A DNA stretch of 64,000 nt from Streptomyces sp. NBC_00457 (GTDB lineage Bacteria; Actinomycetota; Actinomycetes; Streptomycetales; Streptomycetaceae). Numbering within the stretch: the stretch's first letter is position 1; each line of letters starts with the position of its first letter. This document shows positions 16,994 through 25,929 of this stretch, piece by piece. Below the pieces are notes generated by a model that saw nothing but the letters and a program-made list of their open reading frames with translations, made no database searches and had not been told where the DNA came from. Both the position numbers and the translations under genes were made by a program. The stretch covers positions 4,774,001 through 4,838,000 of the forward strand of contig NZ_CP107905.1 of NCBI RefSeq assembly GCF_036014015.1, read 5' to 3'.

Positions 16994-18547
16994 TCAGCTG
17001 ATGCCGAAGGGGATGCCCAGCAGGTACCAGGCCACGAAGAACGCGACCCAGACGATCCAGACGACGGCGGCGATGGGGATCGTGAAGGAGGCGAGGGTGC
17101 CGATGCCGGCGGACTTCTTGTGTTGCTGGATGAAGCCGAGGGCCATCACGAAGTACGGGCTCATCGGGGTGACGCAGTTGGTGACCGAGTCGGCGACGCG
17201 GTAGACGGCCTGGGTGGTCTCGGGCTCGATGCCGATGAGCATCAGCATGGGTACGAGGACGGGGGCGGCCAGGGCCCACAGCGCGGAGCCACTGGTGATC
17301 ACGAGGTTCATGAACGTGATCAGCACGGCGACGCCGACCAGCACGGTCCAGCCGCTCGTGTCCAGGTCCCGCAGCGTCTCGGCACCCTTCACGGCGAGGA
17401 TGTCGCCGATGTTCGTCCACTTGAAGTAGGCGAGGAACTGCGAGATCGCGAAGAACAGGACGAGGATCGGGGCCATCGAGCGGGTGCCGTCGACCATCGC
17501 GGCGATGATGTCGCGGGAGGCGGAGAACGTACCGGTCATCCGGCCGTAGACGGTGCCGAGCACGGCGAAGAACAGGCCCAGGACGAGCGCCATCCCGCCG
17601 ATCAGCGAGGAGTCGACGATGCCGCCGTGCTCGCCGCGCAGCGGTGAGGACGAAGGGATCATCGCCGCCACCAGGAACGCGATGAAGCCCAGGGCGACCA
17701 GCCCGGTCACCCGCAGAGCGCGGCGCTGCTGCTCGGTGACCTCGATCGCCTCCCGCTCGTCGGCGTTCAGTGCGGCGACCGGCTCGTCGGGCTCCAGGTC
17801 CGTACGGCGGGCGAGGACCTTGTCGACGACGAGCGTGATCACCAGGGCCACGAGGACCGACGAGGCGAGCCCGAAGAAGTAGTTGGCCACGGGGGTGACC
17901 ACGTAGTCCGCGTCGATGGTGTGGGCTGCGGCGGTGGAGATCCCGGACAGCAGTACGTCGGTGGTGGTGAGGGACGGCGAGGCGTCGTAGCCGGCGGAGA
18001 TCGAGACGTAGGCGACGATGCAGCCGAGCACCGGGCTGCGGCCCGCCGCGCGGAAGACGAGTGCGCCGAGCGGGATGAGGGTGACGTAGGCGGCGTCACC
18101 GGCGACATGGCTGACCATGGCCGTCATCGACAGGGCGAAGGTCAGGTACTTGCCCGGCACCCGCGCGACCATCCGGCGCAGCAGGGCCGAGAACAGTCCG
18201 CTCTTCTCGGCGACGGCGATGCCGAACATCACGGTGAGGATGGTGGCCAGCGGCGGGAAGGCCGCGAAGTTGTCGACGGCTCCCTCGACGGCCATGGTGA
18301 TGCCGTCCCTGCTGAGCAGGTTCTCCACCTTGATGGTCTCGTCCGTGCCGGGGTGCACGGCGCTGACGCCGGCCGCCGCCAGTACGGCGCTGAGGACGGC
18401 GACGACCCCCGCGAGGATCCAGAACAGCCAGAACGGGTTGGGCAGTTTGTTGCCGACCTTCTCGATCCCCGCGAAGGCGCGGAACGCGGCGCGCAGGACT
18501 CTCGACTGTGGCTCGGTCGGCTGGGGCGGGATCGCGGTGGCACTCAT
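16994..18547 (-). CDS. AbgT-family transporter
   Basis: A 517-residue membrane protein of the AbgT family (p-aminobenzoyl-glutamate transporter; some members export sulfonamides). About a dozen hydrophobic segments are visible, starting with NPFWLFWILAGVVAVLSAVL. Family-type segments include SGYDASPSL-like SISAGYDASPSLTTTDVL and NLVITSGSALWALAAP. The start is the ATG with GAAGAGG 5 bases upstream. It is probably transcribed with the M20 peptidase and faces a divergent Lrp-type regulator. Confidence 0.92.
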   Translation of the reverse strand: MSATAIPPQPTEPQSRVLRAAFRAFAGIEKVGNKLPNPFWLFWILAGVVAVLSAVLAAAGVSAVHPGTDETIKVENLLSRDGITMAVEGAVDNFAAFPPLATILTVMFGIAVAEKSGLFSALLRRMVARVPGKYLTFALSMTAMVSHVAGDAAYVTLIPLGALVFRAAGRSPVLGCIVAYVSISAGYDASPSLTTTDVLLSGISTAAAHTIDADYVVTPVANYFFGLASSVLVALVITLVVDKVLARRTDLEPDEPVAALNADEREAIEVTEQQRRALRVTGLVALGFIAFLVAAMIPSSSPLRGEHGGIVDSSLIGGMALVLGLFFAVLGTVYGRMTGTFSASRDIIAAMVDGTRSMAPILVLFFAISQFLAYFKWTNIGDILAVKGAETLRDLDTSGWTVLVGVAVLITFMNLVITSGSALWALAAPVLVPMLMLIGIEPETTQAVYRVADSVTNCVTPMSPYFVMALGFIQQHKKSAGIGTLASFTIPIAAVVWIVWVAFFVAWYLLGIPFGIS

Positions 18548-18609
18548 CGGTACCTCTTCGTGCATCTGAGGGATGTTCCTGCGAACAATGGCAGTCGAAT
18601 GAGAGATTC

Positions 18610-18622
18610 TCTAGCCCCTAGA
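18610..18622. promoter_or_regulatory. Candidate operator between abgT-like and Lrp genes
   Basis: An inverted repeat TCTAG-CCC-CTAGA lies in the 125-base divergent intergenic region, about 50 bases before the regulator start. It may be a site for the adjacent Lrp/AsnC protein. It is short, so chance is possible. Confidence 0.35.
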
Positions 18623-18672
18623 CGTAACAGCGGGATTAACCGGCAAGCTTCGGCAGTCTAAGGTGAGGCACT

Positions 18673-19698
18673 ATGACCCGCCCCCTCCTCGACGATCTCG
18701 ACCGGCGCCTCATCGGTGCGCTGCACCTGGCACCCCGGGCCACCTGGGACGACATCGGCGGGATCCTGTCCGCCGACGCCAGCACGCTGAAGCGCCGTTA
18801 CGACCGCCTGTACGAGGCCCGGATGGTCCGCGTGATCGGGCAGGCGGACTGGGGCATGCACTCCACGGCGATGCCGGTCCACGTCTTCCTGGACATCACC
18901 GGCGAAACCCCGCTCGCCGTCCTGCGCCGGCTCCAGGACCTGCCCCACCTCCAGCTCCTGGCGCAGATCTCCGGCGACCACCCCCTCTACGCCGTCGTCC
19001 ACGCCCCCTCCGAGGCGGCCACCAGCGAGGCGATCGACCGGATGTTCTCCGTCCCCGGCGTGCGCCGCGTCAAAGCCCTGCCCGCCCTCAGCACCCATCG
19101 CCGGGGCCACACCTGGGACCCTCAGTTCCTCACCGACACCGAGACGGCAGAGCTGCTGGAACTCGCCGGCGCCCGCCCCGAGGGCACCGCGACCGCGACA
19201 CCGCCCGCCAAACCGCTCAGCGAGGCCGAACGCACCGTCGTCGCCCAGCTGATGCAGGACAGCCGCGCATCCGCCGCGAGCATCGCCCGGGCCGCCGGCC
19301 TGGCCACCTCCACCGCGCACCGCGTCGTACGCCGGGTCCTCGACGAGGGATGGGTCAAACCGCGCCTGGAGATCGTCTCGGAATGGCTCGGCTTCGAGAC
19401 CCCGTTCATCCTCCGGCTCCGGGTCGCCCCCGGCGAGACCCCCGACGTCATGCGCCGTATCGACCGGCTCCCGCAAACCCGGCTCGCCGCACACGTCGCC
19501 AGCGACATGTCCGTACTCGCCACCGGCCTGGTCACCGACCGCTCCGCCGTGGCGCACTTCATCGACCACGAGCTGGCCAGGATCCCCGGCATCCTCACCG
19601 TCAGCGTCGACGTCATGCTCGCCGAGCCACGCCGATACTGGCTGGACCGCGACCTGACCGCCGGACTCGGCGCATTCCACGCACCGACACTGCTGTGA
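18673..19698 (+). CDS. Lrp/AsnC-family regulator with two tandem modules
   Basis: 341 residues, about twice the length of a classical Lrp. The first HTH (about 3-50: LIGALHLAPRATWDDIGGIL) is followed by a RAM-like domain. A second HTH (about 190-235: ASAASIARAAGLATSTAHRVV) is followed by another RAM-like domain. Such double Lrp proteins occur in actinomycetes. Divergence from the transporter/peptidase pair suggests local control by an amino acid or the transported substrate. An AGGTGAGG ribosome site precedes the ATG. Confidence 0.88.
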   Translation: MTRPLLDDLDRRLIGALHLAPRATWDDIGGILSADASTLKRRYDRLYEARMVRVIGQADWGMHSTAMPVHVFLDITGETPLAVLRRLQDLPHLQLLAQISGDHPLYAVVHAPSEAATSEAIDRMFSVPGVRRVKALPALSTHRRGHTWDPQFLTDTETAELLELAGARPEGTATATPPAKPLSEAERTVVAQLMQDSRASAASIARAAGLATSTAHRVVRRVLDEGWVKPRLEIVSEWLGFETPFILRLRVAPGETPDVMRRIDRLPQTRLAAHVASDMSVLATGLVTDRSAVAHFIDHELARIPGILTVSVDVMLAEPRRYWLDRDLTAGLGAFHAPTLL

Positions 19699-19759
19699 GT
19701 GCCAGGCATCAGCCGAGGCAAGGCCACCAAGCCCGCCGAACTGGTCCGCTGAGCTCCGC

Positions 19760-20434
19760 CTACGAGTCCGGCGAGGTCAGACAGTACGTGAGGTCGCGGA
19801 ACGTGCCGGGCCCCGCGGCGAAGTCAGGTGCGTCGCTGTAGAAGAGGGCGGCCGCGTTCGGATCGCCGTACGGGGTGATCTGACGGCAGGTGTCACGGCC
19901 GTCGCCCTTGATGATCCGCTCGAGACGAAGCAAGGCTTTCGGGTCGTTGCACGGCACCCGCGGTCCGATGGGCGTACGGACGTCGAAGCCGCTGTAGCAG
20001 TCGCCCTCCTTGCCGTAGATCATCAGGCACAGGCTGGGTTTGTCGTTGCGGAAGTCGAAGCCGGTGTAGTCGTCCTTGATGCAGAGGTCCGACTTGCCGT
20101 TCGGCACGAGCCTCGTCACCCGGGCGACCGCGTTGCGGTGGGCGCAGTCGACCACCCAGACCTCACCGCCCTGACCGGGACCTTCGGCGCCGACGCAGTC
20201 GCCCTCGCGTGCGGAGGTGGTCGGGCGGATGTCTGCCTGCGAGTCGGGCGGGGAGGAGGAGCGGGCCGACGGGGTGGAGGTGGGGGTGGAGGGCGCGCTG
20301 CTCGCCGTTTTCGGCCCCGTCTCAGTGCCGGTGACGGTCTCGGTGCGGCCCTCTGTGCCGCTCTCGGTGCCGCACGCGGTCAGCGTGGTGAGGGCGAGGA
20401 TGCCGACGACGAACAAGGGGGCTTGCTTCCGCAT
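19760..20434 (-). CDS. Putative lipoprotein of unknown function
   Basis: 224 residues. A signal peptide with lipobox TLTACG (about 17-22) is followed by a Thr/Ser/Pro-rich linker (about 23-70). A folded C-terminal domain has several cysteines (EGDCVG, WVVDCAH, DLCIKDD, LCLMIYG, EGDCYSG, VPCNDP, TCRQI, YCLTS), enough for disulfides. The start is the ATG with GGAG upstream; a GTG 14 codons earlier is less likely. No family recognised. Confidence 0.75.
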   Translation of the reverse strand: MRKQAPLFVVGILALTTLTACGTESGTEGRTETVTGTETGPKTASSAPSTPTSTPSARSSSPPDSQADIRPTTSAREGDCVGAEGPGQGGEVWVVDCAHRNAVARVTRLVPNGKSDLCIKDDYTGFDFRNDKPSLCLMIYGKEGDCYSGFDVRTPIGPRVPCNDPKALLRLERIIKGDGRDTCRQITPYGDPNAAALFYSDAPDFAAGPGTFRDLTYCLTSPDS

Positions 20435-20563
20435 CACGGCTCCGGGGGTCCGGCGGACGTTCGGGAGGCTGCTCACGACAGATGTCTACCGGAAGCGCAC
20501 GGGACCCCTCCCGGACCGAGCGTCAGCCCTGCTTCGAGCGTCGAACACGGAACCTCACCCTCC

Positions 20564-20590
20564 CGTTGAACCTGTTGAACCGGTTGAATG
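20564..20590. repeat. Three tandem 9-mers of the (N)GTTGAA(C/T) type
   Basis: CGTTGAACC, TGTTGAACC and GGTTGAATG follow each other without gaps. On the minus strand they read as TTCAAC direct repeats about 130 bases before the lipoprotein start, so they may be a regulator-binding array. Confidence 0.5.
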
Positions 20591-20608
20591 GCCCCCGCCC
20601 CGATCCCG

Positions 20609-21202
20609 TCACGCGCCCCGCTCGGCATCCCGCGCCGCCCGCTCCAGTCGGCTCCGGTGCTTCTCCCACCAGGCCGAATCACCCGGCGGCATGTTGTCGT
20701 TGCCCTTGTTCATGCCGACGGCACCGTCCGTGAGTTCCCGGATGATGTCGGCGTGCCCGGCATGCCGGTGGGTGTCGGCGATGACGCGCACCACGGCGTG
20801 GTGCAGCGTCACCTCGTCCCTGCCGCTGGGCCACCACGGCACCTTGCCGACCGTGTCCAGCGGCAGCGCGTCGATCGTCGCGTCCGCGTGTGCCCACGCC
20901 CGGCGATACAGGCCCACGATCTGCTCGCGTGACTCGTCGGCGGTGGCCCACATGTCCGCGTTCGCCTCGGCACCCTCCTCGACCCACGGCAGCGCCTCAC
21001 CGGAGGGCCGTCCGAATGTGTCGCCGAGATACCCGAGTTCCACCGTGGCCACGTGTTTCACCAGGCCCAGCAGGTTCGTGCCGGTCGGCGTGTGCGGGCG
21101 GCGGATGCCGTACTCCGAGAGCCCTTCGAGCTTCCAGAGCAGGGCATCACGGGCGGACTGCAGATAGAAGTGAAGGTCGGCTTTGGCGTCGGATGCGGTC
21201 AT
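20609..21202 (-). CDS. DinB-superfamily protein (DUF664-like)
   Basis: 197 residues. A four-helix-bundle DinB-like protein is indicated by the spaced metal-ligand histidines (GLVKHVATVELGYLGD near residues 46-61; ADTHRHAGHADIIRE near 141-155) and GLYRRAWAHAD. Such proteins are often thiol- or metal-dependent transferases of unknown substrate. It is probably first in a transcript with the downstream lipoprotein gene, 175 bases away. Confidence 0.82.
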   Translation of the reverse strand: MTASDAKADLHFYLQSARDALLWKLEGLSEYGIRRPHTPTGTNLLGLVKHVATVELGYLGDTFGRPSGEALPWVEEGAEANADMWATADESREQIVGLYRRAWAHADATIDALPLDTVGKVPWWPSGRDEVTLHHAVVRVIADTHRHAGHADIIRELTDGAVGMNKGNDNMPPGDSAWWEKHRSRLERAARDAERGA

Positions 21203-21271
21203 GGGGCCAGTCTGCTGCGCACGCGATCTCCGTTCACCGGCTTTTCCGTACGCGACCTCACGACGCGCGAC

Positions 21272-22573
21272 CTACATGTCCGCCGCGTCCACCACCGCAC
21301 CCAGATCGACGAACTTGAAGCCGGTGGCCGTACGGTCCTCCACGCCCGGCGTCTCCTCGCCGTCCTGGACGACGAGCAGACCGCGCGGATAGCGGCTGCC
21401 CAGCGGGGCGTTGAGGATGGCGGCGCCGTCGCACTCCTCCACGCTGTCCAGCGTCGAGGACGCGGCGCCGACCTTGAACCCGCCCTCGTACTCGTTGGCG
21501 TCGCCGATTTCACGGTCGTACAGGGCGAAGGTGTTGTCGCCCTGGCTGGAGGCGAGGAGGTAGCCGTCGCCGTCCCGCTCCTCGAACAGCGTCAGGCCCT
21601 CGACGTCGGCCGACAGGTGCTCGCCGCCGTAGCCGGGGTCGGCGCCCGGCGTGCACTCCTCGGTCTCCTCGTCGTACGTGCCCGGGACGCCGTACTCCTT
21701 GGTCCTGTCGATCAGGACGGGCCTGCCAGTGAGGTCGGCGCGCAGCCGCCAGATGCCGATGTCCTCCTGGCCGGCGTACAGCGTGCCGGTGGCCGGGTCG
21801 ACGACCATGCCCTCGACCTGCGGGAGTTCGCCGGGCTCCAGGCAGGGGGTCCAGGTGGTGCCGTTCGGGAGGCGGAAGGAGGAGGGGAGGTCGAGGGTGC
21901 GGACCTTGCGGTAGCCGACCTTGCCGTTCGCGGCCGGGACGAGTTCGAGGAGCGCGAGGCGGGTGCGCTCACGTTGGCTGACCAGGGCGTACGTACGGCC
22001 GCTGGCCTTGTCCTTCCAGGTGCCGAGACCGTACGCGGTGCGCTGGTCGTTGATCTCGCTCTGGTCGGCGGAGAACACCGGGGCGGCGGCCGGGTCGGTG
22101 ATGTCGGTCAGCGGGGCGCCCGGGCGGGAGGCGTCGATGCGGTAGATCCGCAGCCGGTCGTTGCCGCGGTCGCTGACCACCGCGACATCGGCCCGGCCGG
22201 ACGAGGTGCGCAGGCCGGTGACGAGGTCGACGTTGTTGTACCGGCCGGGCGCGTCGTCCGCCGACGGCGGCTTCGGCGCGGCGATCGACTGCACCAGGCG
22301 CGCGCCCAGGTCGTAGACCCGCAGCCCGCCCTCCTTGGCGGTCGCCATGACGAGGCTGCGCCCGGGGTCGGCGGGGTTCCGCCAGATCGCCGGGTCGTCC
22401 GCGTCGGAGTTCTGGCCGGCCTCGTCGTCGAAGAGCGGCGCGGACTCGCTGCGCGCGGTCACCACCGGCAACTCGGCGTCCGCCCCCGCGGGGGACGCCG
22501 CGAGGAGGGTGGCCAGTGCGGTACCGGCGGCGAGGGCGGCGGCTCTGCGTGCGGCGCGGGGCGTCGTTCTCAC
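21272..22573 (-). CDS. Secreted beta-propeller phytase
   Basis: 433 residues. An N-terminal signal peptide (RRAAALAAGTALATLLAASPAGA) is followed by a beta-propeller with acidic calcium-site motifs. Blocks include SDADDPAIWRNPADP (about 56-70), YNNVDLVTGL, VVSDRGNDRLRIYRID, VEGMVVDPATGTLYAGQEDIGIW, and SADVEGLTLFEE. These are signatures of alkaline BPP phytases, which release phosphate from calcium phytate outside the cell. It starts with GTG after AAGGAAG. I see no clear PhoP box upstream. Confidence 0.92.
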   Translation of the reverse strand: MRTTPRAARRAAALAAGTALATLLAASPAGADAELPVVTARSESAPLFDDEAGQNSDADDPAIWRNPADPGRSLVMATAKEGGLRVYDLGARLVQSIAAPKPPSADDAPGRYNNVDLVTGLRTSSGRADVAVVSDRGNDRLRIYRIDASRPGAPLTDITDPAAAPVFSADQSEINDQRTAYGLGTWKDKASGRTYALVSQRERTRLALLELVPAANGKVGYRKVRTLDLPSSFRLPNGTTWTPCLEPGELPQVEGMVVDPATGTLYAGQEDIGIWRLRADLTGRPVLIDRTKEYGVPGTYDEETEECTPGADPGYGGEHLSADVEGLTLFEERDGDGYLLASSQGDNTFALYDREIGDANEYEGGFKVGAASSTLDSVEECDGAAILNAPLGSRYPRGLLVVQDGEETPGVEDRTATGFKFVDLGAVVDAADM

Positions 22574-22722
22574 GGGCGCTTCCTTACGTCAGGGGTGTCA
22601 AGGACATGCCGATGGTGGGCGGGGAAGTTGGCGCCCAGAGGGACGTGACCTGTCCGGGAGGAGTCGCACGAGGCTCGCGGTACACGGACCGCCGCCGTCG
22701 TACCCCTTCTCCGGCGACGGAT

Positions 22723-23367
22723 CTACGGCGTGCTGGGCGAGTGCGCGAGCGGCAGGCGTGGAGCCGGCGGCAGCGGCGCGGGCGCTCCCGTCTCCGGCGT
22801 GGCACGGAACGCCTCGATCATGTAGGCGGCGAAGCGGCGGGAAGCCGTGAGCCGGGCGGGCCACGGCAGGTCCTGGACTCCACGGTGGGCCATGAGCATC
22901 AGGGTCAGGTCGTCGACGACGAAGCCGGGGCGCAGCTGACCGGTCTCCTGGGCGCGGCGGGCAAGTTCGGCGACCGCGCGTGCGGTCCGCTCTCGGTCGG
23001 CGTCAAAATCCATGGTCTCGGGGAAGGCCGCCGTGAAGGCGTCGGCGAACCCCCGGCTGTGCGCGTGGAGTTCGCAGATCCGCTCGATCAGGCTCCGGAG
23101 TCCGTGCCACGGGTCCGAGTCCGCGAGGGCATCGCGGACGGCGGCCTGGCAGGCGCGCCACTGCTCGGCGTAGGTCTCCTCGATCAGTTCCCGCTTGGTC
23201 GGGAAGTGCCGGTACAGCGTGGCCGGGCCGACGCCCGACTGCCGGGCGACCTCACGCATGGGCGCGTCAAGGCCCTCCTCGCCGAACACCGCGCGGGCGG
23301 CCTCCAGGATGCGGGCCCGGTTGTCGCGGGCGTCGGAGCGCACAGGGTGAGGCAAACGGTCGGTCAT
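22723..23367 (-). CDS. TetR-family regulator
   Basis: 214 residues. The N-terminal HTH is canonical (ILEAARAVFGEEGLDAPMREVARQSGVGPATLYRHFPTKREL, residues about 20-61), followed by a helical ligand-binding domain and a Pro-rich tail. It is divergent from the oxidoreductase gene at 23502, the probable target, with 134 bases between them. Confidence 0.93.
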   Translation of the reverse strand: MTDRLPHPVRSDARDNRARILEAARAVFGEEGLDAPMREVARQSGVGPATLYRHFPTKRELIEETYAEQWRACQAAVRDALADSDPWHGLRSLIERICELHAHSRGFADAFTAAFPETMDFDADRERTARAVAELARRAQETGQLRPGFVVDDLTLMLMAHRGVQDLPWPARLTASRRFAAYMIEAFRATPETGAPAPLPPAPRLPLAHSPSTP

Positions 23368-23501
23368 GGCCTCTCACTTTAGCCAAACGGACGGGGGCGT
23401 CCGTTACGGTCCGACGACGGGTGATGGGTGCGGGGTGATGGGTGATGCCACCCCGTACGCAGCTCCTGCGACCTGTACGTTCACCACCTCGAGGAGCCGG
23501 G

Positions 23502-24464
23502 ATGAAAGCCGTCGTGATCAGGGAGTTCGGAAACCCCGATGGTCTGGAGGTCGTCGACCTGCCGGTGCCCGTCCCTGCCCCGGGGCAGGTGGGGATCGTC
23601 ACGGAGGCGATCGGGGTGGGCGGCGTGGACGCCGTGATCCGCCGGGGAACGCTCGCCGGGCTCGGCTTCCGGGAGGGTCATCTCCTCGGCAGCGAGGTGG
23701 CGGGGACCGTCACCGCGGTGGGAGAGGGCGTGGACGCCTCGTGGATGGGGCGGCGGGTGTGGGCGTTCACCGGCCTGTCCGGCGGGTACGCCGAGCAGGC
23801 CGTCGCCTCGGTCGAGGACGTCCTACCGCTGCCCGACGGCATGACCGGCGCGGACGCGGTGACGCTCGGCAGCTCCGGCGCGGTCGCCCACTTCGCCCTG
23901 GACCGCGCCCGTGTCGCGCCCGGCGAGACGGTGCTCGTGCGCGGTGCGGCGGGCAGCATCGGGATCACCGCGGTCCAGCTCGCGGCCAGGGGCGGTGCGG
24001 GCGCGGTGGCGGTCACCACCTCCTCCCCGGAGCGTGGCGCCCGCCTGCGGGACCTGGGCGCGACCCATGTCCTCGACCGCTCCGGCGAGGGCGGCCCGGA
24101 CGCACCGTCGGGCTTCGACGTGGTGATCGATGTCGTGGGCGGTCCCCAGCTTCCCCGGTTCCTGGACCGGCTGAACCCCAACGGGCGGTATGTGGCGGTC
24201 GGCGTGGTCGCCGGGCAGCCGCCCGCGGACTTCGGCATGCGGCTGATCGACGCCTTCCGCAGCTCGCTGTCGTTCGCCACCTTCAGCCTGGACACCGTGC
24301 CCGGCCCCGACCGGCAGGCCGTCCGGTCGTCCCAGTTCGCCGCTGTCGCCCACGGAGACCTGCGCACGGTCGTGCACGAGGTGCTCCCGCTGGACAAGGC
24401 CGCACTGGCCCACCACGAGATGGACGCGGGCAGGGTGTTCGGCAGGGTCGTGCTGGCTCCCTGA
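23502..24464 (+). CDS. Zinc-independent quinone oxidoreductase-like MDR protein
   Basis: A 320-residue medium-chain dehydrogenase/reductase of the NADPH:quinone reductase type. GroES-like N-terminus MKAVVIREFGNPDGLEV, then a Rossmann NADPH site VLVRGAAGSIGITAVQLAARGG (about 142-163). The structural zinc cysteines of alcohol dehydrogenases are absent. The start is set by GAGGAG six bases before the ATG. It is probably controlled by the divergent TetR protein. Confidence 0.9.
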   Translation: MKAVVIREFGNPDGLEVVDLPVPVPAPGQVGIVTEAIGVGGVDAVIRRGTLAGLGFREGHLLGSEVAGTVTAVGEGVDASWMGRRVWAFTGLSGGYAEQAVASVEDVLPLPDGMTGADAVTLGSSGAVAHFALDRARVAPGETVLVRGAAGSIGITAVQLAARGGAGAVAVTTSSPERGARLRDLGATHVLDRSGEGGPDAPSGFDVVIDVVGGPQLPRFLDRLNPNGRYVAVGVVAGQPPADFGMRLIDAFRSSLSFATFSLDTVPGPDRQAVRSSQFAAVAHGDLRTVVHEVLPLDKAALAHHEMDAGRVFGRVVLAP

Positions 24465-24506
24465 GCCAGGCGGGAGCGGAGTTCGCGCGGTATCTGGTAC
24501 GCCCCA

Positions 24507-25808
24507 TCAACCGCCCACGGCCCCCTTCGTACCGACCGTCCGCAACACCGTCACCGCCAACGTCCGCGCCACCTCCACCACTTCACGCACCGACACGTGC
24601 TCCCCCGCACTGTGCGCCACCGCGATGTCCCCCGGCCCGTACTGCAAGGTCGGCACCCCGGCACCGGAATACAGCCGCAGATCGCTGCCGTACGGCGCCC
24701 CGCGCTCCCGCAGCCCCGAGTCACCGCCGACCGAGTCGGCGTAGGCGGCCCGGATCACCTCCGGAAGGGGATGCCCCGGCAACAGCCGCCCGCTCGCGAA
24801 CTGCCCGCCCGGCCACGTCACCGTCGCCGGATGGTCCCGCAGCCAGGGATCGGCGGCGCACACCTCGGCGACGCGGCGTTCCAGGGAGGCCCTCGCGTCA
24901 GCCGGATCCTCACCCAGCCGCACCCCCAACCGCCCCTCGGCGACGAGCAGATCGGGCACGCTGCTCGCCCAGTCGCCGGCGTGGAGGGTGCCGACGGAGA
25001 GGGCGTACGGGATGGGGTACTCGGCCATGAGCGGGTCGGGGCCGGTGTTGCGGCCGGCCTCCAGCTCGGCCAGCGCCCCGTGCAAGGTCACGTACGCATC
25101 GATCGCGCTGACGCCCCGCTCCCGCGAACTCGCATGCGCCGCCAAGCCGGGCACCGCAATACGGAACGTCAACGCACCCGCGTTCGCGGTGACCAGAGTC
25201 CCGGCGGTCGGCTCACCGATGACACATACGTCCCCGCGATACCCCCGCTGCAACGTCCCGAACGCACCGAGCCCACCGTCCTCCTCCCCCACCACGAAGT
25301 GCGCGGCGACCTGCCCGCACAACCTCACCCCGCTGGCCCGTATCGCCCCCAGCACAGCAAGGTGCGCCGCCAGCCCGGCCTTCATGTCACAGGCCCCGCG
25401 CCCATGCACCAGACCACCGGTGACCCGCGGCACGAACGGATCCCCCTCCCACGCGGCCGGATCCCCCGCCGGCACGACATCAACATGCCCCTGCAACACG
25501 AAGACCGGCCCGTCACCCCCGTCCGCGGTCCGCCCGACCAGCCCCCACGCCTCGTCCCGCGCAGCCTCCGCCCCCGGAAACTCGGGATGCGCCATCAGCG
25601 CGCCCAAATCCAACGGCCACAGGTCAACATCCATCCCGAGCCGCTCCAACCGCCGCGCAAGCTGATGCTGAAGCTCCGACTCAGCCGCACTCCCGGTAAC
25701 ACTCGGAACAGCGATCAACTCAAGCAACGTCCGAGCAACAGCAGCCTCATCGATCTCCGAGAGCACCAGAGCTTCTTCGTGACTCAACACGAGGCGGATC
25801 CTTTCCAC
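24507..25808 (-). CDS. M20-family deacylase (ArgE/DapE-like)
   Basis: 433 residues with M20 motifs: VLQGHVDVVPAGD (about 102-114), GRGACDMKAGLAAH, the catalytic acid pair in VVGEEDGG, IGEPTA, a lid domain, and a C-terminal His in IAVAHSAGEH. It fits the acetylornithine deacetylase/succinyl-diaminopimelate desuccinylase group. The substrate cannot be fixed: no arg or dap neighbours. It is convergent with the oxidoreductase gene. Confidence 0.88.
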   Translation of the reverse strand: MERIRLVLSHEEALVLSEIDEAAVARTLLELIAVPSVTGSAAESELQHQLARRLERLGMDVDLWPLDLGALMAHPEFPGAEAARDEAWGLVGRTADGGDGPVFVLQGHVDVVPAGDPAAWEGDPFVPRVTGGLVHGRGACDMKAGLAAHLAVLGAIRASGVRLCGQVAAHFVVGEEDGGLGAFGTLQRGYRGDVCVIGEPTAGTLVTANAGALTFRIAVPGLAAHASSRERGVSAIDAYVTLHGALAELEAGRNTGPDPLMAEYPIPYALSVGTLHAGDWASSVPDLLVAEGRLGVRLGEDPADARASLERRVAEVCAADPWLRDHPATVTWPGGQFASGRLLPGHPLPEVIRAAYADSVGGDSGLRERGAPYGSDLRLYSGAGVPTLQYGPGDIAVAHSAGEHVSVREVVEVARTLAVTVLRTVGTKGAVGG

Positions 25809-25822
25809 GCAGGGAGGAGTCA

Positions 25823-25905
25823 GCGCCCCGCCAGGGGCGCGGGGCTGTGTTCAATATGCGGCTCCGCCGCGTGGGCGCGATCAACCACATAAAACCCGCA
25901 CCCGC
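25823..25905 (+). repeat. Dispersed GC-rich repeat, family 2, divergent copy d
   Basis: A hairpin GCGCCCC-GCCA-GGGGCGC is followed by GGGGCTGTG, ATATGCGGCTCCGCCGCG and GGGCGCGATCAACCAC. It shares the AGGGGCGCGGGG head with the copies at 5714, 33399 and 43223, but the middle differs. It lies between the M20 gene start and the histidine kinase stop. Confidence 0.65.
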
Positions 25906-25929
25906 CAAACCACAGAAGCCCCCGAGCTA

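Noticed and set aside
22574..22722. PhoP box upstream of the phytase
   Set aside because: I looked for GTTCACC direct repeats and saw none convincing, so phosphate control is not claimed.
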